Positions 42,780 to 51,449 of a stretch of 64,000 bases of DNA are shown here, piece after piece. The stretch is from NCBI RefSeq assembly GCF_007748095.1, contig NZ_CP036287.1, positions 6,262,001 to 6,326,000 of the forward strand. The letters run 5' to 3'. Under the pieces are notes generated by a model, which was not told the origin of the DNA, did no database searches, and saw only the letters and a program-made list of their open reading frames with translations. Numbering within the stretch: position 1 is the stretch's first letter; every line of letters begins with the position of its first letter. Both the position numbers and the translations under genes were made by a program. The stretch comes from Engelhardtia mirabilis. GTDB taxonomy: Bacteria > Planctomycetota > UBA1135 > GCA-002686595.

Positions 42780-43580
42780 ATGAGCCCGATCGCCCGCATT
42801 CCACGCCCCAGACGGGCCCTGCTCGTCGCCGGCCTGACGCCGCTCCTCGTCCTATTCGCCTGCAGCGATCCGGAGCCGGATGCACCGAGCGGGCCCGCCG
42901 CCGGTACGGCCCCCACGGTCAACATCACGCCCGCCGACCTCGAGCCGCAGGACGCGATCCAGCGCATGCGCTTCGAGAACACCCTGGGCCAGGCCTACGG
43001 TGCGTCGCCGCCGACCGACGACCTCTTGGCCCTGGCCGCGGACCTGGGCCGCAGCGCGCGCGTGATCGACGGCAGTGTGGCCCTCACGCCCGACCGTCGG
43101 GCGACCACGGCCCAGGTGCTCTTGCCCGAGGTCGGGCTGCAGGCCAGCCTCACCGCCGACCCCCGCTCGCTCGAGATCTACCTCGTGCAGGCTGCGAACT
43201 CGAGCGACGCGACCTTCGCCCACCGCAGCCTGCGTATCGGCGTGACCGTCGACGGCAACGGTCAGGTCGAGTCCGGGCACGTCACCGTGCTGCACCACTT
43301 CGATCTCTCCAACCCGGCGGTGCTCGAGAAGTTCGGCGACCTGACCTACGCCGTGGGTTGGGCCATCACCGGCTCGACCTCGCGCGGCCTGCGCGCCGAC
43401 CCGACCCTGGCGCGGCGGGAAGTGGGTCCGGACGGGGAGCCGACCCTGATGGTCGGACCCGAGGCCAGCGGCGCCTTCACCGCACCGGGCCGGCCGACGG
43501 CGACCGTGCGCCCCGGCGACAAGAACCTGACCGCCTGGTCGAGCTGGGCGGCGCTGCACGCGCGCCTGGCCGGGCGCTAG
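42780..43580 (+). CDS. Lipoprotein of unknown function
   Basis: 266 residues from ATG 42780. The N-terminus, MSPIARIPRPRRALLVAGLTPLLVLFACSD, is a lipoprotein signal with lipobox LFAC, so Cys is the lipidated residue. The mature part is acidic and beta-rich: DAIQRMRFENTLGQAYGA, RATTAQVLLPEVGLQASL, FAHRSLRIGVTVDGNGQVESGHVTVLHHFDLSNPAVLEKFGDL, LTAWSSWAALHARLAGR. No family recognised. Divergent from the lectin-like gene at 41628-42650, with 129 bp between starts. A palindrome follows 12 bp after the stop. Confidence 0.75.
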   Translation: MSPIARIPRPRRALLVAGLTPLLVLFACSDPEPDAPSGPAAGTAPTVNITPADLEPQDAIQRMRFENTLGQAYGASPPTDDLLALAADLGRSARVIDGSVALTPDRRATTAQVLLPEVGLQASLTADPRSLEIYLVQAANSSDATFAHRSLRIGVTVDGNGQVESGHVTVLHHFDLSNPAVLEKFGDLTYAVGWAITGSTSRGLRADPTLARREVGPDGEPTLMVGPEASGAFTAPGRPTATVRPGDKNLTAWSSWAALHARLAGR

Positions 43581-43592
43581 TCGGAGTTCGGG

Positions 43593-43608
43593 GCGGGGGC
43601 GCCCCCGC
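43593..43608 (+). terminator. GC palindrome after the lipoprotein gene
   Basis: GCGGGGGCGCCCCCGC is a perfect 16-bp palindrome 12 bp after the stop codon. It has no loop of its own, so in RNA the innermost pairs would open. Terminator role is a guess. Confidence 0.35.
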
Positions 43609-43670
43609 GGCCGGGGGAGCGTGGTAACACACTATGACCTCGTATTCGGCCCCCTGCCCCCTGCCCCGCC

Positions 43671-45593
43671 ATGCTCCGATTCCAGCTCGCCGCCAGCACT
43701 CTGCTGCTGGGCCTCGCGGCCGCCCCGGCCTTCTCGCAGCAGTCCTTCGCCGACGCGACGTCCTCTGCCGGCCTGGTCTACAAGCACAAGGTCCTGGCGC
43801 CCTGGCCAATGCAACAGATGGCCGGCGGGGCCAGCGCCGGCGACTTCGACCGCGACGGCTGGGTCGACCTGTACCTGCCCAGCGACGGCATCGCGACCGA
43901 GCAGCTCTTCATCAACCAGCAGGACGGGACCTTCGTGGACCAGGCCGCGAGCTTCGGCCTGACCGGCAAGTTCCGCGGGGTCGGCTGCAACGCCGCCGAC
44001 TTCGACGGCGACGGCTGGATCGACATCTACGTCACCTCCATGGGGAGCGACCCCGCGGAGTCGACCAACGGCGTGCATCGCCTGTACCACAACAACGGCG
44101 GCACGGGCTTCACCGACGTCGCCGTGGCAGCGGGGGTCGCGTCGACCAACGCGATTCCCGACGGGTACGGGCCCAGTTGGGGCGACTACGACCTGGACGG
44201 TGACCTCGACCTGTGGGTCGGCGGTTGGCACCACCTGGCCACCAACCCGCTCGTGAACCTGGGCACGCGCCTGTTCCGCAACGAGGGCGACGGCACCTTC
44301 ACCGACGTGACCGTGTCGTCGGGTGTGTTCGACTTCGCCGTGCGCAGCTTCGCGGCGATCTTCGTGGACCAGGACGGCGACCGCTATCCGGAGCTGCACG
44401 TGGCGGCAGATTTCGGTACTGGTCAGTACTTCAAGAACAACCGTGACGGCACCTTCACCAAGCTCAACTGGTTCCTGCCGAACGGCGACAAGGTCCACAA
44501 CGGGATGGGCACCGCCATCGGCGACTTCGACCGCGACGGCGACGCCGACTGGTTCGTGACGGCGATCTTCCCCTCGTGGAAGAACGCAGGGCCGCCCGGC
44601 AACCGGCTGTACATGAACGACGGCCAGCACCACTTCACGCCCCTGCCACCCAGCGGCGGGGTCGACGACGGGGGCTGGGGTTGGGCGGCGGCGGCGCAGG
44701 ACTTCAACCACGACGGCTGGACCGACCTGGTCCACACCAACGGTTGGCCCCAGCCGGACCCGGTCACCGGGGGTGTGTTCACCGACGACCCGACGGTGCT
44801 GTTCATCAACAACGGTGACAACACGTTCAGCGAGACGGCCATGGCCTGGGGACTCGACCACACCGGCCAGGGGCGCGGGCTTTTGACCTTCGATCCCGAC
44901 CGCGACGGCGACATGGACGTGCTGATCTGCACCAACAAGGGCGACCTGCAGTACTTCCGCAACGACCTCTCCGGCGCGGGGACCCATTGGCTGAAGGTGT
45001 GGCTGGACACCACGGGTCACCCTGGCGTCGCCCCCGACGGCATTGGCGCGCGTTTGGTGGCGGACTCGGGCGCTGGGGTGGTCCAGACGACTTGGATCAC
45101 CGGCTGCTCGAATTTCCAGGCCAACAGCGAGCTGGTGGCCCACTTCGGATTCGGGGACCTGGCGAGCCTGCCCCGGCTCGAGGTGCATTGGCCCGACGGG
45201 TTCAAGACGGTGCTGAACGACGTGGCCCTCGACCAAGAGCTGACGGTTGCGGCAGTGCCGCCCTACTCGCACACGCCGCTGGTCGGCGGCCAGGTCAGCG
45301 ACCTGGTCGTGGCTGGCCTCGAGCCCGGCGAGGTCGCCGTGTTCCTGGTCAGCGTGGACACGAGCCTCGCGGGCGGGACCTGCTATCCTTTCCTGGGCGA
45401 CCTCTGCGTCGACCTGGTGAGTCCCTTCCAGCTGGGCTACGCGTTCGCCGACGCCAGCGGCACGGCGAGCTTCGCGGTGCCGATCCCCGCCGGGCTCCCG
45501 CCGGTCCCGATCGCGTCCCAGGCCGTGGTGCCCCGCGGACCCGGGTTCGAGCACTCACTCAAGACCAACGCCATCGTGGCGACGGTTCAGTGA
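43671..45593 (+). CDS. Secreted CRTAC1-like FG-GAP/VCBS protein with ASPIC/UnbV-type domain
   Basis: 640 residues. Signal peptide MLRFQLAASTLLLGLAAAPAFS. Seven or so VCBS/FG-GAP repeats follow, rich in calcium-binding loops: GDFDRDGWVDLYLPSDG, DFDGDGWIDIYVTSMG, DYDLDGDLDLWVGG, DFNHDGWTDLVHTNGW, FDPDRDGDMDVLICTN. Residues 430-520 resemble the ASPIC/UnbV domain (HWLKVWLDTTGHPGVAPDGIGARLVADSG...FQANSELVAHFGFGDLASLPRLEVHWPDG). The C-terminal 110 residues are a further beta domain (VSDLVVAGLEPGEVAVFLVS...ASFAVPIPAGLPPVP), related in style to the shared module. Calcium-stabilised surface propeller; ligand unknown. Confidence 0.88.
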   Translation: MLRFQLAASTLLLGLAAAPAFSQQSFADATSSAGLVYKHKVLAPWPMQQMAGGASAGDFDRDGWVDLYLPSDGIATEQLFINQQDGTFVDQAASFGLTGKFRGVGCNAADFDGDGWIDIYVTSMGSDPAESTNGVHRLYHNNGGTGFTDVAVAAGVASTNAIPDGYGPSWGDYDLDGDLDLWVGGWHHLATNPLVNLGTRLFRNEGDGTFTDVTVSSGVFDFAVRSFAAIFVDQDGDRYPELHVAADFGTGQYFKNNRDGTFTKLNWFLPNGDKVHNGMGTAIGDFDRDGDADWFVTAIFPSWKNAGPPGNRLYMNDGQHHFTPLPPSGGVDDGGWGWAAAAQDFNHDGWTDLVHTNGWPQPDPVTGGVFTDDPTVLFINNGDNTFSETAMAWGLDHTGQGRGLLTFDPDRDGDMDVLICTNKGDLQYFRNDLSGAGTHWLKVWLDTTGHPGVAPDGIGARLVADSGAGVVQTTWITGCSNFQANSELVAHFGFGDLASLPRLEVHWPDGFKTVLNDVALDQELTVAAVPPYSHTPLVGGQVSDLVVAGLEPGEVAVFLVSVDTSLAGGTCYPFLGDLCVDLVSPFQLGYAFADASGTASFAVPIPAGLPPVPIASQAVVPRGPGFEHSLKTNAIVATVQ

Positions 45594-45599
45594 GCGCCT

Positions 45600-45611
45600 G
45601 GGGCGCGCCCC
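45600..45611 (+). terminator. Short GC palindrome after the CRTAC1-like gene
   Basis: GGGGCGCGCCCC begins 7 bp after the stop. It is a 12-bp palindrome only, so support for termination is weak. Confidence 0.25.
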
Positions 45612-45750
45612 GCGTCTCGTCGCGGTGCAGCACGGCGTGGGCGCTCTCGAGCTGATTTCGCCCCTTGCCCCTGGACGCCAGCCTCTTCGAGCTCGATCGG
45701 ACCGCGTACACTCGACCTGTCTTCTTCAACCGCCTACTCGGTAGCACTCC

Positions 45751-46398
45751 ATGAGAATTCTGATCGGACTGATCGCACTCGGCACTTGCCTGACCTCCCC
45801 TTTCCTCCTGCTCGGCGCAGCCACGGAAGCCGCGCACGTCGACCAGCGACAGGCCGCGACCGAGAGGGCTCAGGACCCTGCCCCGCTGCAATCCACGCCG
45901 TCGTCGCCGGCCCTGGCGGATTCCCCGCTATCGGGGGTCGCGCTCTTCGGCTCCGACCAAGCGGAGCTCGTCTCCATGGACCCCGAGGTCTGGTTCGCAG
46001 CCATGGCCGACCAGGACCCCGAGGTCTACTACTTCGACCCGGCTGAGTCGGACGACGGCGACATGGGCCCGCCGACCACGGTCAAGTGTGGGGACGGCAT
46101 GCTGAGCTACGAGGATTGGCTGTCCTACCCGCCCGTCTGCGGGGCGACCCCCCAAGCAGCCATCAACAAGGCGAAGGCCAGTACGCTTCAGTTGATGATG
46201 AACAAGTTCAAGTGCGAAGACTGCCTCGGGGGCTACTGCTCCATCGGCATCAGCACGCTCCCCGGGAGCTGGGTCATCCACCCGGTCACCCCGGGCGGCG
46301 GGGGCCCGTGGAGCCTGTGCGGCGCGAACGAGTTCACGACCTGGGCCTCCTACAGCGGACCCTACATCGTCTTCTGCTCGGACTGCCCGGTCGACTAG
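45751..46398 (+). CDS. Secreted cysteine-containing protein of unknown function
   Basis: 215 residues. Signal peptide MRILIGLIALGTCLTSPFLLLGA. Next is a Gln/Pro/Ser-rich low-complexity segment (30-60), then an acidic stretch (MDPEVWFAAMADQDPEVYYFDPAESDDGDMG). The last 110 residues contain eight cysteines in pairs (TVKCGDGML, PPVCGATP, FKCEDCLGGYCSIG, WSLCGAN, VFCSDCPVD), suggesting a disulfide-stabilised domain outside the cell. No family recognised. The base composition is slightly less GC-rich than that of its neighbours. Confidence 0.7.
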   Translation: MRILIGLIALGTCLTSPFLLLGAATEAAHVDQRQAATERAQDPAPLQSTPSSPALADSPLSGVALFGSDQAELVSMDPEVWFAAMADQDPEVYYFDPAESDDGDMGPPTTVKCGDGMLSYEDWLSYPPVCGATPQAAINKAKASTLQLMMNKFKCEDCLGGYCSIGISTLPGSWVIHPVTPGGGGPWSLCGANEFTTWASYSGPYIVFCSDCPVD

Positions 46399-46532
46399 AC
46401 CGCCTGCGGGACGGTCTCGACCCCGCCGTCTGGTTCGCGCAGGCGTTCGTCCGGTGGCAGGCGCCGAACCGCCACCGACCACACCCCCTCTTCGATCGAG
46501 CGCCGATCGCCGAACGCGGCTGGCCTGGGTCG

Positions 46533-47976
46533 ATGCTGACCGCGGGACCACTGACGCTCGCCCTGATCGCGCCTCTCGCGGCGGGCACGCCCGCCCCTCA
46601 ACCCAGCGTGAGCGGCGGCGCCCAGCTGGGCAGCACGATCGCGGTGGACGGCGACTTCGACTCCAACGACGTCTGGACCGCCGTGGCGATCCACGGCGCG
46701 ACGACGTTCGCCGCCGGGACCTCGTCCGCGCCCTACGGCGCGCGCTGGCTCGTCAGCGCTCGCGACCTCTCGAGCGGCGCGCTCTTGTGGTCGACCGACC
46801 TGTCCCTGTGCCCGGGGCTCGTGGACGCGGCGGTGGCCGATGCGGTCGTCGCCACCGACGGCGGCGCCGGCGTCCACGACCGGGCCCAGGCCCTGGCGCT
46901 CTCGGCGGACGGCGGCACCCTCTTCGCTGTGGGCCTGGGCAACGCGCCCTCGATCTTCGGGAGCTCGGCCACGGGCGCGCCGGCCTGATATTGGCGCTCG
47001 ATTCCGCCTCGGGCGGCCTGTTGTGGGCCGACACCCACGACCCCACCGACCAGGACGAGGAGTTCCTCGCCCTGGCCCTCGCGCCCGACGGCGCGACGCT
47101 GTTCGCCGTCGGGACGCAGGACGTGCTGCCCTCGGCGGTCAAGGACCTCGACCTGGAAGCGGTGGCCTACGACGCCGCGGGCGAGACCGCAGTCCTCGTC
47201 GGCGCCGAGAGCTCGATCGTGGGCGGCGTGGCAGCCGGATTCGACCTGCTCGCGGGGCGGCTCCTGTGGACGCGCTCCTTCCCGGACTCCTTCGGGGCCT
47301 ACCTCGACCGGGCCGCGCTCTCCGCCGACGGCAACACGGCCTACCTGGCCGGCGGTGACGACGACGGGCGCGTGGTGTCCCTGGGCGTCGACGCCGCCTC
47401 GGGTGACGAGCTGTGGCGCGGTGTGTTCGAACCCGCGGGCGCCGTCTACCTGGTCGCCGCTGACGACACTCGGACGGCGACCTACGACGACCAGCGGCGC
47501 CGCTTCTGGTGCGGCGCGTCAGAGCCCCTGCACGGGACGGACGTGGACGGGCTGCTGCTGGGTTACGACGACCCGACGCTCCTGGGCGACGAAGTCGAGC
47601 TCTCCCTGGCTGCCGGCGGGACCCAGCCGCTGTCGGCGCGGACGGGGCCGTCTTTGGCGGCGACGTGTACTTGCTGCTCGGCTCGCTCGGCGGGGCGTCG
47701 CCGGGGGTCGCTTTGGAGGCGCAGACCCTGCCACTCAACGTCGACAGCTACACCCTGCTGACCTTGAACGAGCCCGGCTCGGTGTTCCTGCCCGGCTCGC
47801 TGGGGACCCTGGATCCCGACGGCGGCGCCGACCTGGGGCTGGTGGTCCCCCCGGCCACGAACCCGGCGCTCGCGGGGCTGACGGCCCACCACGCGTTGGT
47901 CGTGATCGACCTGGGCTCGCCCTTCCTTGCGGTCGTCCACGCATCCAACGCGATCGCCGCGCACCTGATCCCCTGA
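46533..47976 (+). pseudogene. PQQ-like propeller paralog broken by two single-base deletions
   Basis: Starts at ATG 46533 with a signal peptide (MLTAGPLTLALIAPLAAG). Propeller repeats run to about 46975, where the frame meets TGA (TGAPA-stop). The match continues in the next frame (LILALDSASGGLLWADTHDP) to about 47650. It then moves again to the last frame (VFGGDVYLLLGSLGGASPG, ending HLIP). Both shifts are consistent with loss of one base: the second looks like CCGTC where the sister gene pattern would give CCGGTC. Adding one base at each point restores 481 codons. It is a shorter version of the gene at 38470, including the shared C-terminal module. Real decay and assembly error both remain possible. 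Confidence 0.85.
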
Positions 47977-48036
47977 GTTGGCCCCGGCACCCTGGCGCCG
48001 ACCGGGACGGGGCGCCGTCGCGAGCCGTTGGCGCGC

Positions 48037-49515
48037 TCAGTTTCCCTCGGTGGTCCTCGGCGAGGTTGCGGCGAGGAGCTCGTCGACCACGCCCTCCTCG
48101 ATCAAACGGCGGGCGATGGTCGTGGCCACCACGCGGTGCCCCGCCGCGCTGTAGTGCCAGGGGTCCTCGATCCGCGCCAGGGACTCATCCGCCCCGGCGT
48201 AGTCGGCACCGATCGTCGCGCGCCCGTCGACCATCAACATGCCGCGGCGGGCGATCTCCTCGCGCAGGGTCGTCATCTGCTCCAGGTAGTCGACGGCGGC
48301 GTCGATCACGAGCGGGCGCAGGCCGGCGGCCGTCACCTCGGGGAGCCACTGATCGCGCCAGAAGGAGAGCGGCGAGGGCGGGGTGTGCTGGACCTGGATG
48401 ATGGTCGGCATCACGGCCAGGGCCAGCCGGGCCGACCTCGACTCCAGCTCCCGCGTGATCGTCGCCACGCGGTAGCCGCGGATGCGCCAGATGCCCGCGT
48501 AGCGCGGGGCGAAGGGGTTGGGGACGATGTCCGTCTCCAGGGCATTCCACAGGGCGGGCGGGATCGCCGCCTCGAAGACGTCGTAGAGGGCCAGCACCAG
48601 CGCGCCCCGTCGATCCTCCTCGACGAACTCCCTGGCAACCTGTTCGAAGCACTCGACGAAGATCCCCGGCAGGTCGAGTTGCGCGGCGCCGGGGTAGCGC
48701 TGGGCCACGGTGGCGCTGAGGCTCGCGAGGGCGGCGGCGCCGCGCTCTTGGCCGAGGAGCTCGAGCAGCACCGCCTGGCTGCCGCCCAGGAGCACCGTCC
48801 AGAAGCGTTCCTGAGCGCTGCCCGCGGGTGCCTTCGCGCGCCACGTGGGCAGCGGGATCCAGCGGTTGATCACGTGCTCGTTCAGCATCGCGAAGATCGC
48901 GGTGCGTGACTCGAAGCGGCGCGGCGCCTCGCCCGTAGGCACGTGGATCAGGTCCACGAAGCGGATGTCCTTGGCGACGGTCGCCCACAGCAGGAGGTCG
49001 GGCTCGAAGGGCCGGATCCGGTCCTCGTAGGTGCGCGCCATCTGCTCGAGGGTGTAGGCCTCGACCGCGAAGTTCAGCACGAACACGTCGCGCTCCTCGC
49101 CGCGCGCGTCGAGCTCGTCGTTCAGGAGCTGCTCCAGCACCCGCGGCCAGGTTTGCTGCTCGGTGACGCCGCTGCCGAAGGTGAGCGAGTTGCCGAGCAC
49201 GGCGACCTTGAGCGGTGCATGCCTGCCCTCTTCCCGCTCGGCCTCCGCCTCGAGGAAGGCCCAATCGCGCTCGTCGCGGAAGCCCTGGGCGTTGATCCGC
49301 TCGCGCGCCACGGCGTCCAAACCCCACTTCGACTGGTTGGGCACGAGCACCCAGCCGTAACGTTCCGTGCGCTCCTTGATGGTGCGCTTGCCGAAGTCGC
49401 CGACGTGGTAGAGGCCGAGTTCGAGGGACAGGAGCGCCACGACGACGACGACGGTCCGCGCTCCGATCCAGAAGCGCCGTCCCGCGTCGTCTTGGCTCGC
49501 GTGGGGCTCAATCAA
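48037..49515 (-). CDS. Membrane-anchored SGNH/GDSL-type hydrolase
   Basis: 492 residues from TTG 49515 (GGAG 8 nt upstream). The frame is open to 49578 but has no ATG, and that part overlaps a large inverted repeat. One transmembrane helix at about 18-36 (GARTVVVVVALLSLELGLY) is followed by the extracytoplasmic hydrolase domain. VAVLGNSLTFGSGV carries the block I Ser (S110), followed by a long central region (FVLNFAVEAYTLEQM). DPWHYSAAGHRVV carries the block V D451 and H454. Family members are esterases or acetyl transferases acting on polysaccharides, lipids or peptidoglycan. The order matches the AlgX/DltD-like SGNH layout, but the substrate is unknown. Confidence 0.75.
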   Translation of the reverse strand: MIEPHASQDDAGRRFWIGARTVVVVVALLSLELGLYHVGDFGKRTIKERTERYGWVLVPNQSKWGLDAVARERINAQGFRDERDWAFLEAEAEREEGRHAPLKVAVLGNSLTFGSGVTEQQTWPRVLEQLLNDELDARGEERDVFVLNFAVEAYTLEQMARTYEDRIRPFEPDLLLWATVAKDIRFVDLIHVPTGEAPRRFESRTAIFAMLNEHVINRWIPLPTWRAKAPAGSAQERFWTVLLGGSQAVLLELLGQERGAAALASLSATVAQRYPGAAQLDLPGIFVECFEQVAREFVEEDRRGALVLALYDVFEAAIPPALWNALETDIVPNPFAPRYAGIWRIRGYRVATITRELESRSARLALAVMPTIIQVQHTPPSPLSFWRDQWLPEVTAAGLRPLVIDAAVDYLEQMTTLREEIARRGMLMVDGRATIGADYAGADESLARIEDPWHYSAAGHRVVATTIARRLIEEGVVDELLAATSPRTTEGN

Positions 49516-49533
49516 TCGATCGTCTCCGTGGGA

Positions 49534-49586
49534 CGTACGGTGACGTGGGACAAATGATCCCGCCACCGTACGACCCACGTCACCGT
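49534..49586. repeat. Two overlapping inverted repeats giving alternative hairpins
   Basis: ACGGTGACGTGGG (49537-49549) pairs perfectly with CCCACGTCACCGT (49574-49586). CGTACGGTG (49534-49542) pairs perfectly with CACCGTACG (49564-49572). The two left arms share six bases, so the hairpins exclude each other. The repeat lies between the lipoprotein stop (49598) and the hydrolase start (49515), both read leftward, and may act as terminator or attenuator. Confidence 0.6.
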
Positions 49587-49597
49587 CTCGGGCGTCC

Positions 49598-50842
49598 TCA
49601 GCCCGCCGCGCTCAAGGCGCCCCGCCGCAGCAGGCCCCGAATCGTGATCACGTCGGCGGCGAAGCTCAGCATGTCGATGAAGCCGATCGAGTCCTCAATC
49701 GCGTCCAGACCAGGCTCGTCGTCGCCGAGTTGGTCGAGTGAGCGGTGGGTCCGCGCCAGCTCGCGCTCGAGGAACGAGACGTAGCTCGCGTACCCCTCCA
49801 GCTCGTCGCTCGCGGCATCGAAGCGAGCGCGGCGCTCCTCGGCAAGCTGCTGGGCCAGGTCCACGGACCGTGACAGGTGCGTATTGACGCGCTGCTCGTC
49901 GGCGAGCTCGAGCTGCGCCTGCAGCAACTCGTCCGAGATCACCGCCAGGTCGCCCTCCAGGCTGTCGATCCGCGCCAGGGCCTCCGAGTACTTGCCCTCC
50001 CACTTGGCCGTCAGGTCGGCCTCGATCTCGTCGTGTACCCGCTGGCGATAGCTCACCACCCGCGAGCCGATGATCGCCTGGAGGTCGGCCGGAGTGCGGT
50101 CCCACCAGGCCGAGTCCGCCGCAGCCAGCCAGTACTCGACGGCGGCCTCGTCCGCGCCGACCAGTTCCAGTGCCTGGGCCGAGAAGACCGCGGCCAAGAA
50201 GAACGGCTCGTCGGCCCCGGCCGCGGCCAGACCCATGCGGGCTTGGTCCATGGAGCGCGCCACCTCGGAGGCCAAGGCCGCGCTGGGCTGGCCCTGTTGG
50301 CTCAAGCGCGCGTAGTCGAGCACCGCGGTGAAGAACCGGCGGTGCACGCCGAGATCGGGAAGGAGCGCGACGGTGTCCGGATGCAGCACCGCGCCGGGCC
50401 GCTCCATGGCTGCCTGGATCGGCGCCGTGTCGAGCCCATCGAGGGCCGAGTAGAGCTCGTCGACCTCGGCGTCCGCACGCCGCCCGAGGGTCTTGCGCAG
50501 CTCCTTCACCACCGCCAGGTGCGTCTGCCCCCCACGACTGAGGAACAGCGACTCGACCCCGGCCGCGTCGAACAGCCCCGCCGCGAAGGCCGCGCGGTCG
50601 CGGTAGACCTCTTCCTCGACCCAGTAGCCGAGCTGGTCGCAGGTGCGGTCCACCCGCCGCGAGCGCAGCCCGGCCGTGACCCAGGTCCGCAGCTCCCCGG
50701 CGGAATCGAACTCCACCACGGGCCCGTCCAGGGCCGACCCCGAGGGCGCCCGCCCGGGTCCGGCGCCTGCCCCGGACCCCGGCGAATGGCAGGCGCAGGT
50801 GGCGGCGAGGGTCAGGCACAGGGCAGCGGCATTGAGCTTCAC
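49598..50842 (-). CDS. Lipoprotein with C-terminal coiled coil, function unknown
   Basis: 414 residues from GTG 50842, with GGAGG 5-6 nt upstream; the longer frame to 50977 adds arginine-rich residues before the signal. Signal sequence VKLNAAALCLTLAATCACHS has two possible lipobox cysteines. The mature protein is almost all helical: LRTWVTAGLRSRRVDRTCDQLGYW, TLGRRADAEVDELYSALDGL, FFTAVLDYARLSQQGQPSAAL. From about 290 to 390 it forms a long charged coiled coil (LTAKWEGKYSEALARIDSLE, LQAQLELADEQRVNTHLSRS). It ends in a less polar segment (IDMLSFAADVITIRGLLRRG). No known family. Transcribed leftward; the SGNH gene follows. Confidence 0.65.
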   Translation of the reverse strand: MKLNAAALCLTLAATCACHSPGSGAGAGPGRAPSGSALDGPVVEFDSAGELRTWVTAGLRSRRVDRTCDQLGYWVEEEVYRDRAAFAAGLFDAAGVESLFLSRGGQTHLAVVKELRKTLGRRADAEVDELYSALDGLDTAPIQAAMERPGAVLHPDTVALLPDLGVHRRFFTAVLDYARLSQQGQPSAALASEVARSMDQARMGLAAAGADEPFFLAAVFSAQALELVGADEAAVEYWLAAADSAWWDRTPADLQAIIGSRVVSYRQRVHDEIEADLTAKWEGKYSEALARIDSLEGDLAVISDELLQAQLELADEQRVNTHLSRSVDLAQQLAEERRARFDAASDELEGYASYVSFLERELARTHRSLDQLGDDEPGLDAIEDSIGFIDMLSFAADVITIRGLLRRGALSAAG

Positions 50843-51449
50843 GGGACCTCCGGGGTGTCGACGGACGCCGGGCGAAGGGGCCCGAGTCGCGGGGGTCGAT
50901 CCTAGCCCGTCTTCGCCGCCGCTGCCTCTGGCCTGGAGCCTCAAGTGGACTTGCCTCACCATCCGACTGCCCCGCACCGGTCACCAGGGTCCATGCCCAG
51001 CACGTCCAAGCTACGGCCTGCATCCGGCCCTCGCCCCCTGGCCCCGGATCCTTGCGATCGATGCGGGCTGGGGCAGCAACTCGATCATCGTCGGCGGCGT
51101 GGCGTCGTTGGAGCTCGTCGAGCCGACGACCAGTGCGGTGAGGGTCACAGTCGTGCCGACAAGGGTCGATTCGTCGATAGTGGGCGGCTGGCTGAAAGTA
51201 GCCCTGGGCATCCGTGACGCCGACGAAGCCCTGGAAGGCCGGCGTGCCAATCAGGCTCCATCGGGCGACCGTCAGAAATGAGCGGCAGGAGGAGGGAGGT
51301 CGCGCTCGCTAGCAGATCCAAGCCCGGCTCGGAGCCTGTGCCGTTGATCCAGAGCGCGTAGAAGGAGACTCCTGCGAGCACATGGCACCCGCGGTGTCTT
51401 CGCGCGGGCATCCGGGCACCGCCGAGATACCACCCCGTCGGACGCTGGA
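50843..51449. other. 607-bp gap holding a gene remnant and no intact gene
   Basis: The right part (51060-51411) contains the relic of a secreted-protein C-terminus, described separately. The left part (50843-51059) shows no coding frame with recognisable protein and no clear hairpin. It includes the Shine-Dalgarno of the lipoprotein gene. Confidence 0.5.
51060..51411 (-). pseudogene. Remnant of a secreted-protein C-terminal module
   Basis: Reading leftward, three frames hold consecutive pieces. First VLAGVSFYALWINGTGSEPG with DLLASATSLLLPLI. Then WSLIGTPAFQGFVGVTDAQGYFQP. Then PPTIDESTLVGTTVTLTALVVGSTSSNDATPPTMIELL. In order they spell the end of a planctomycete secreted protein (GVTDAQG..., then a valine-rich strand, then TPP...IEL). 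At least two frameshifts separate them, and no start codon or signal peptide was found upstream. Confidence 0.55.
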
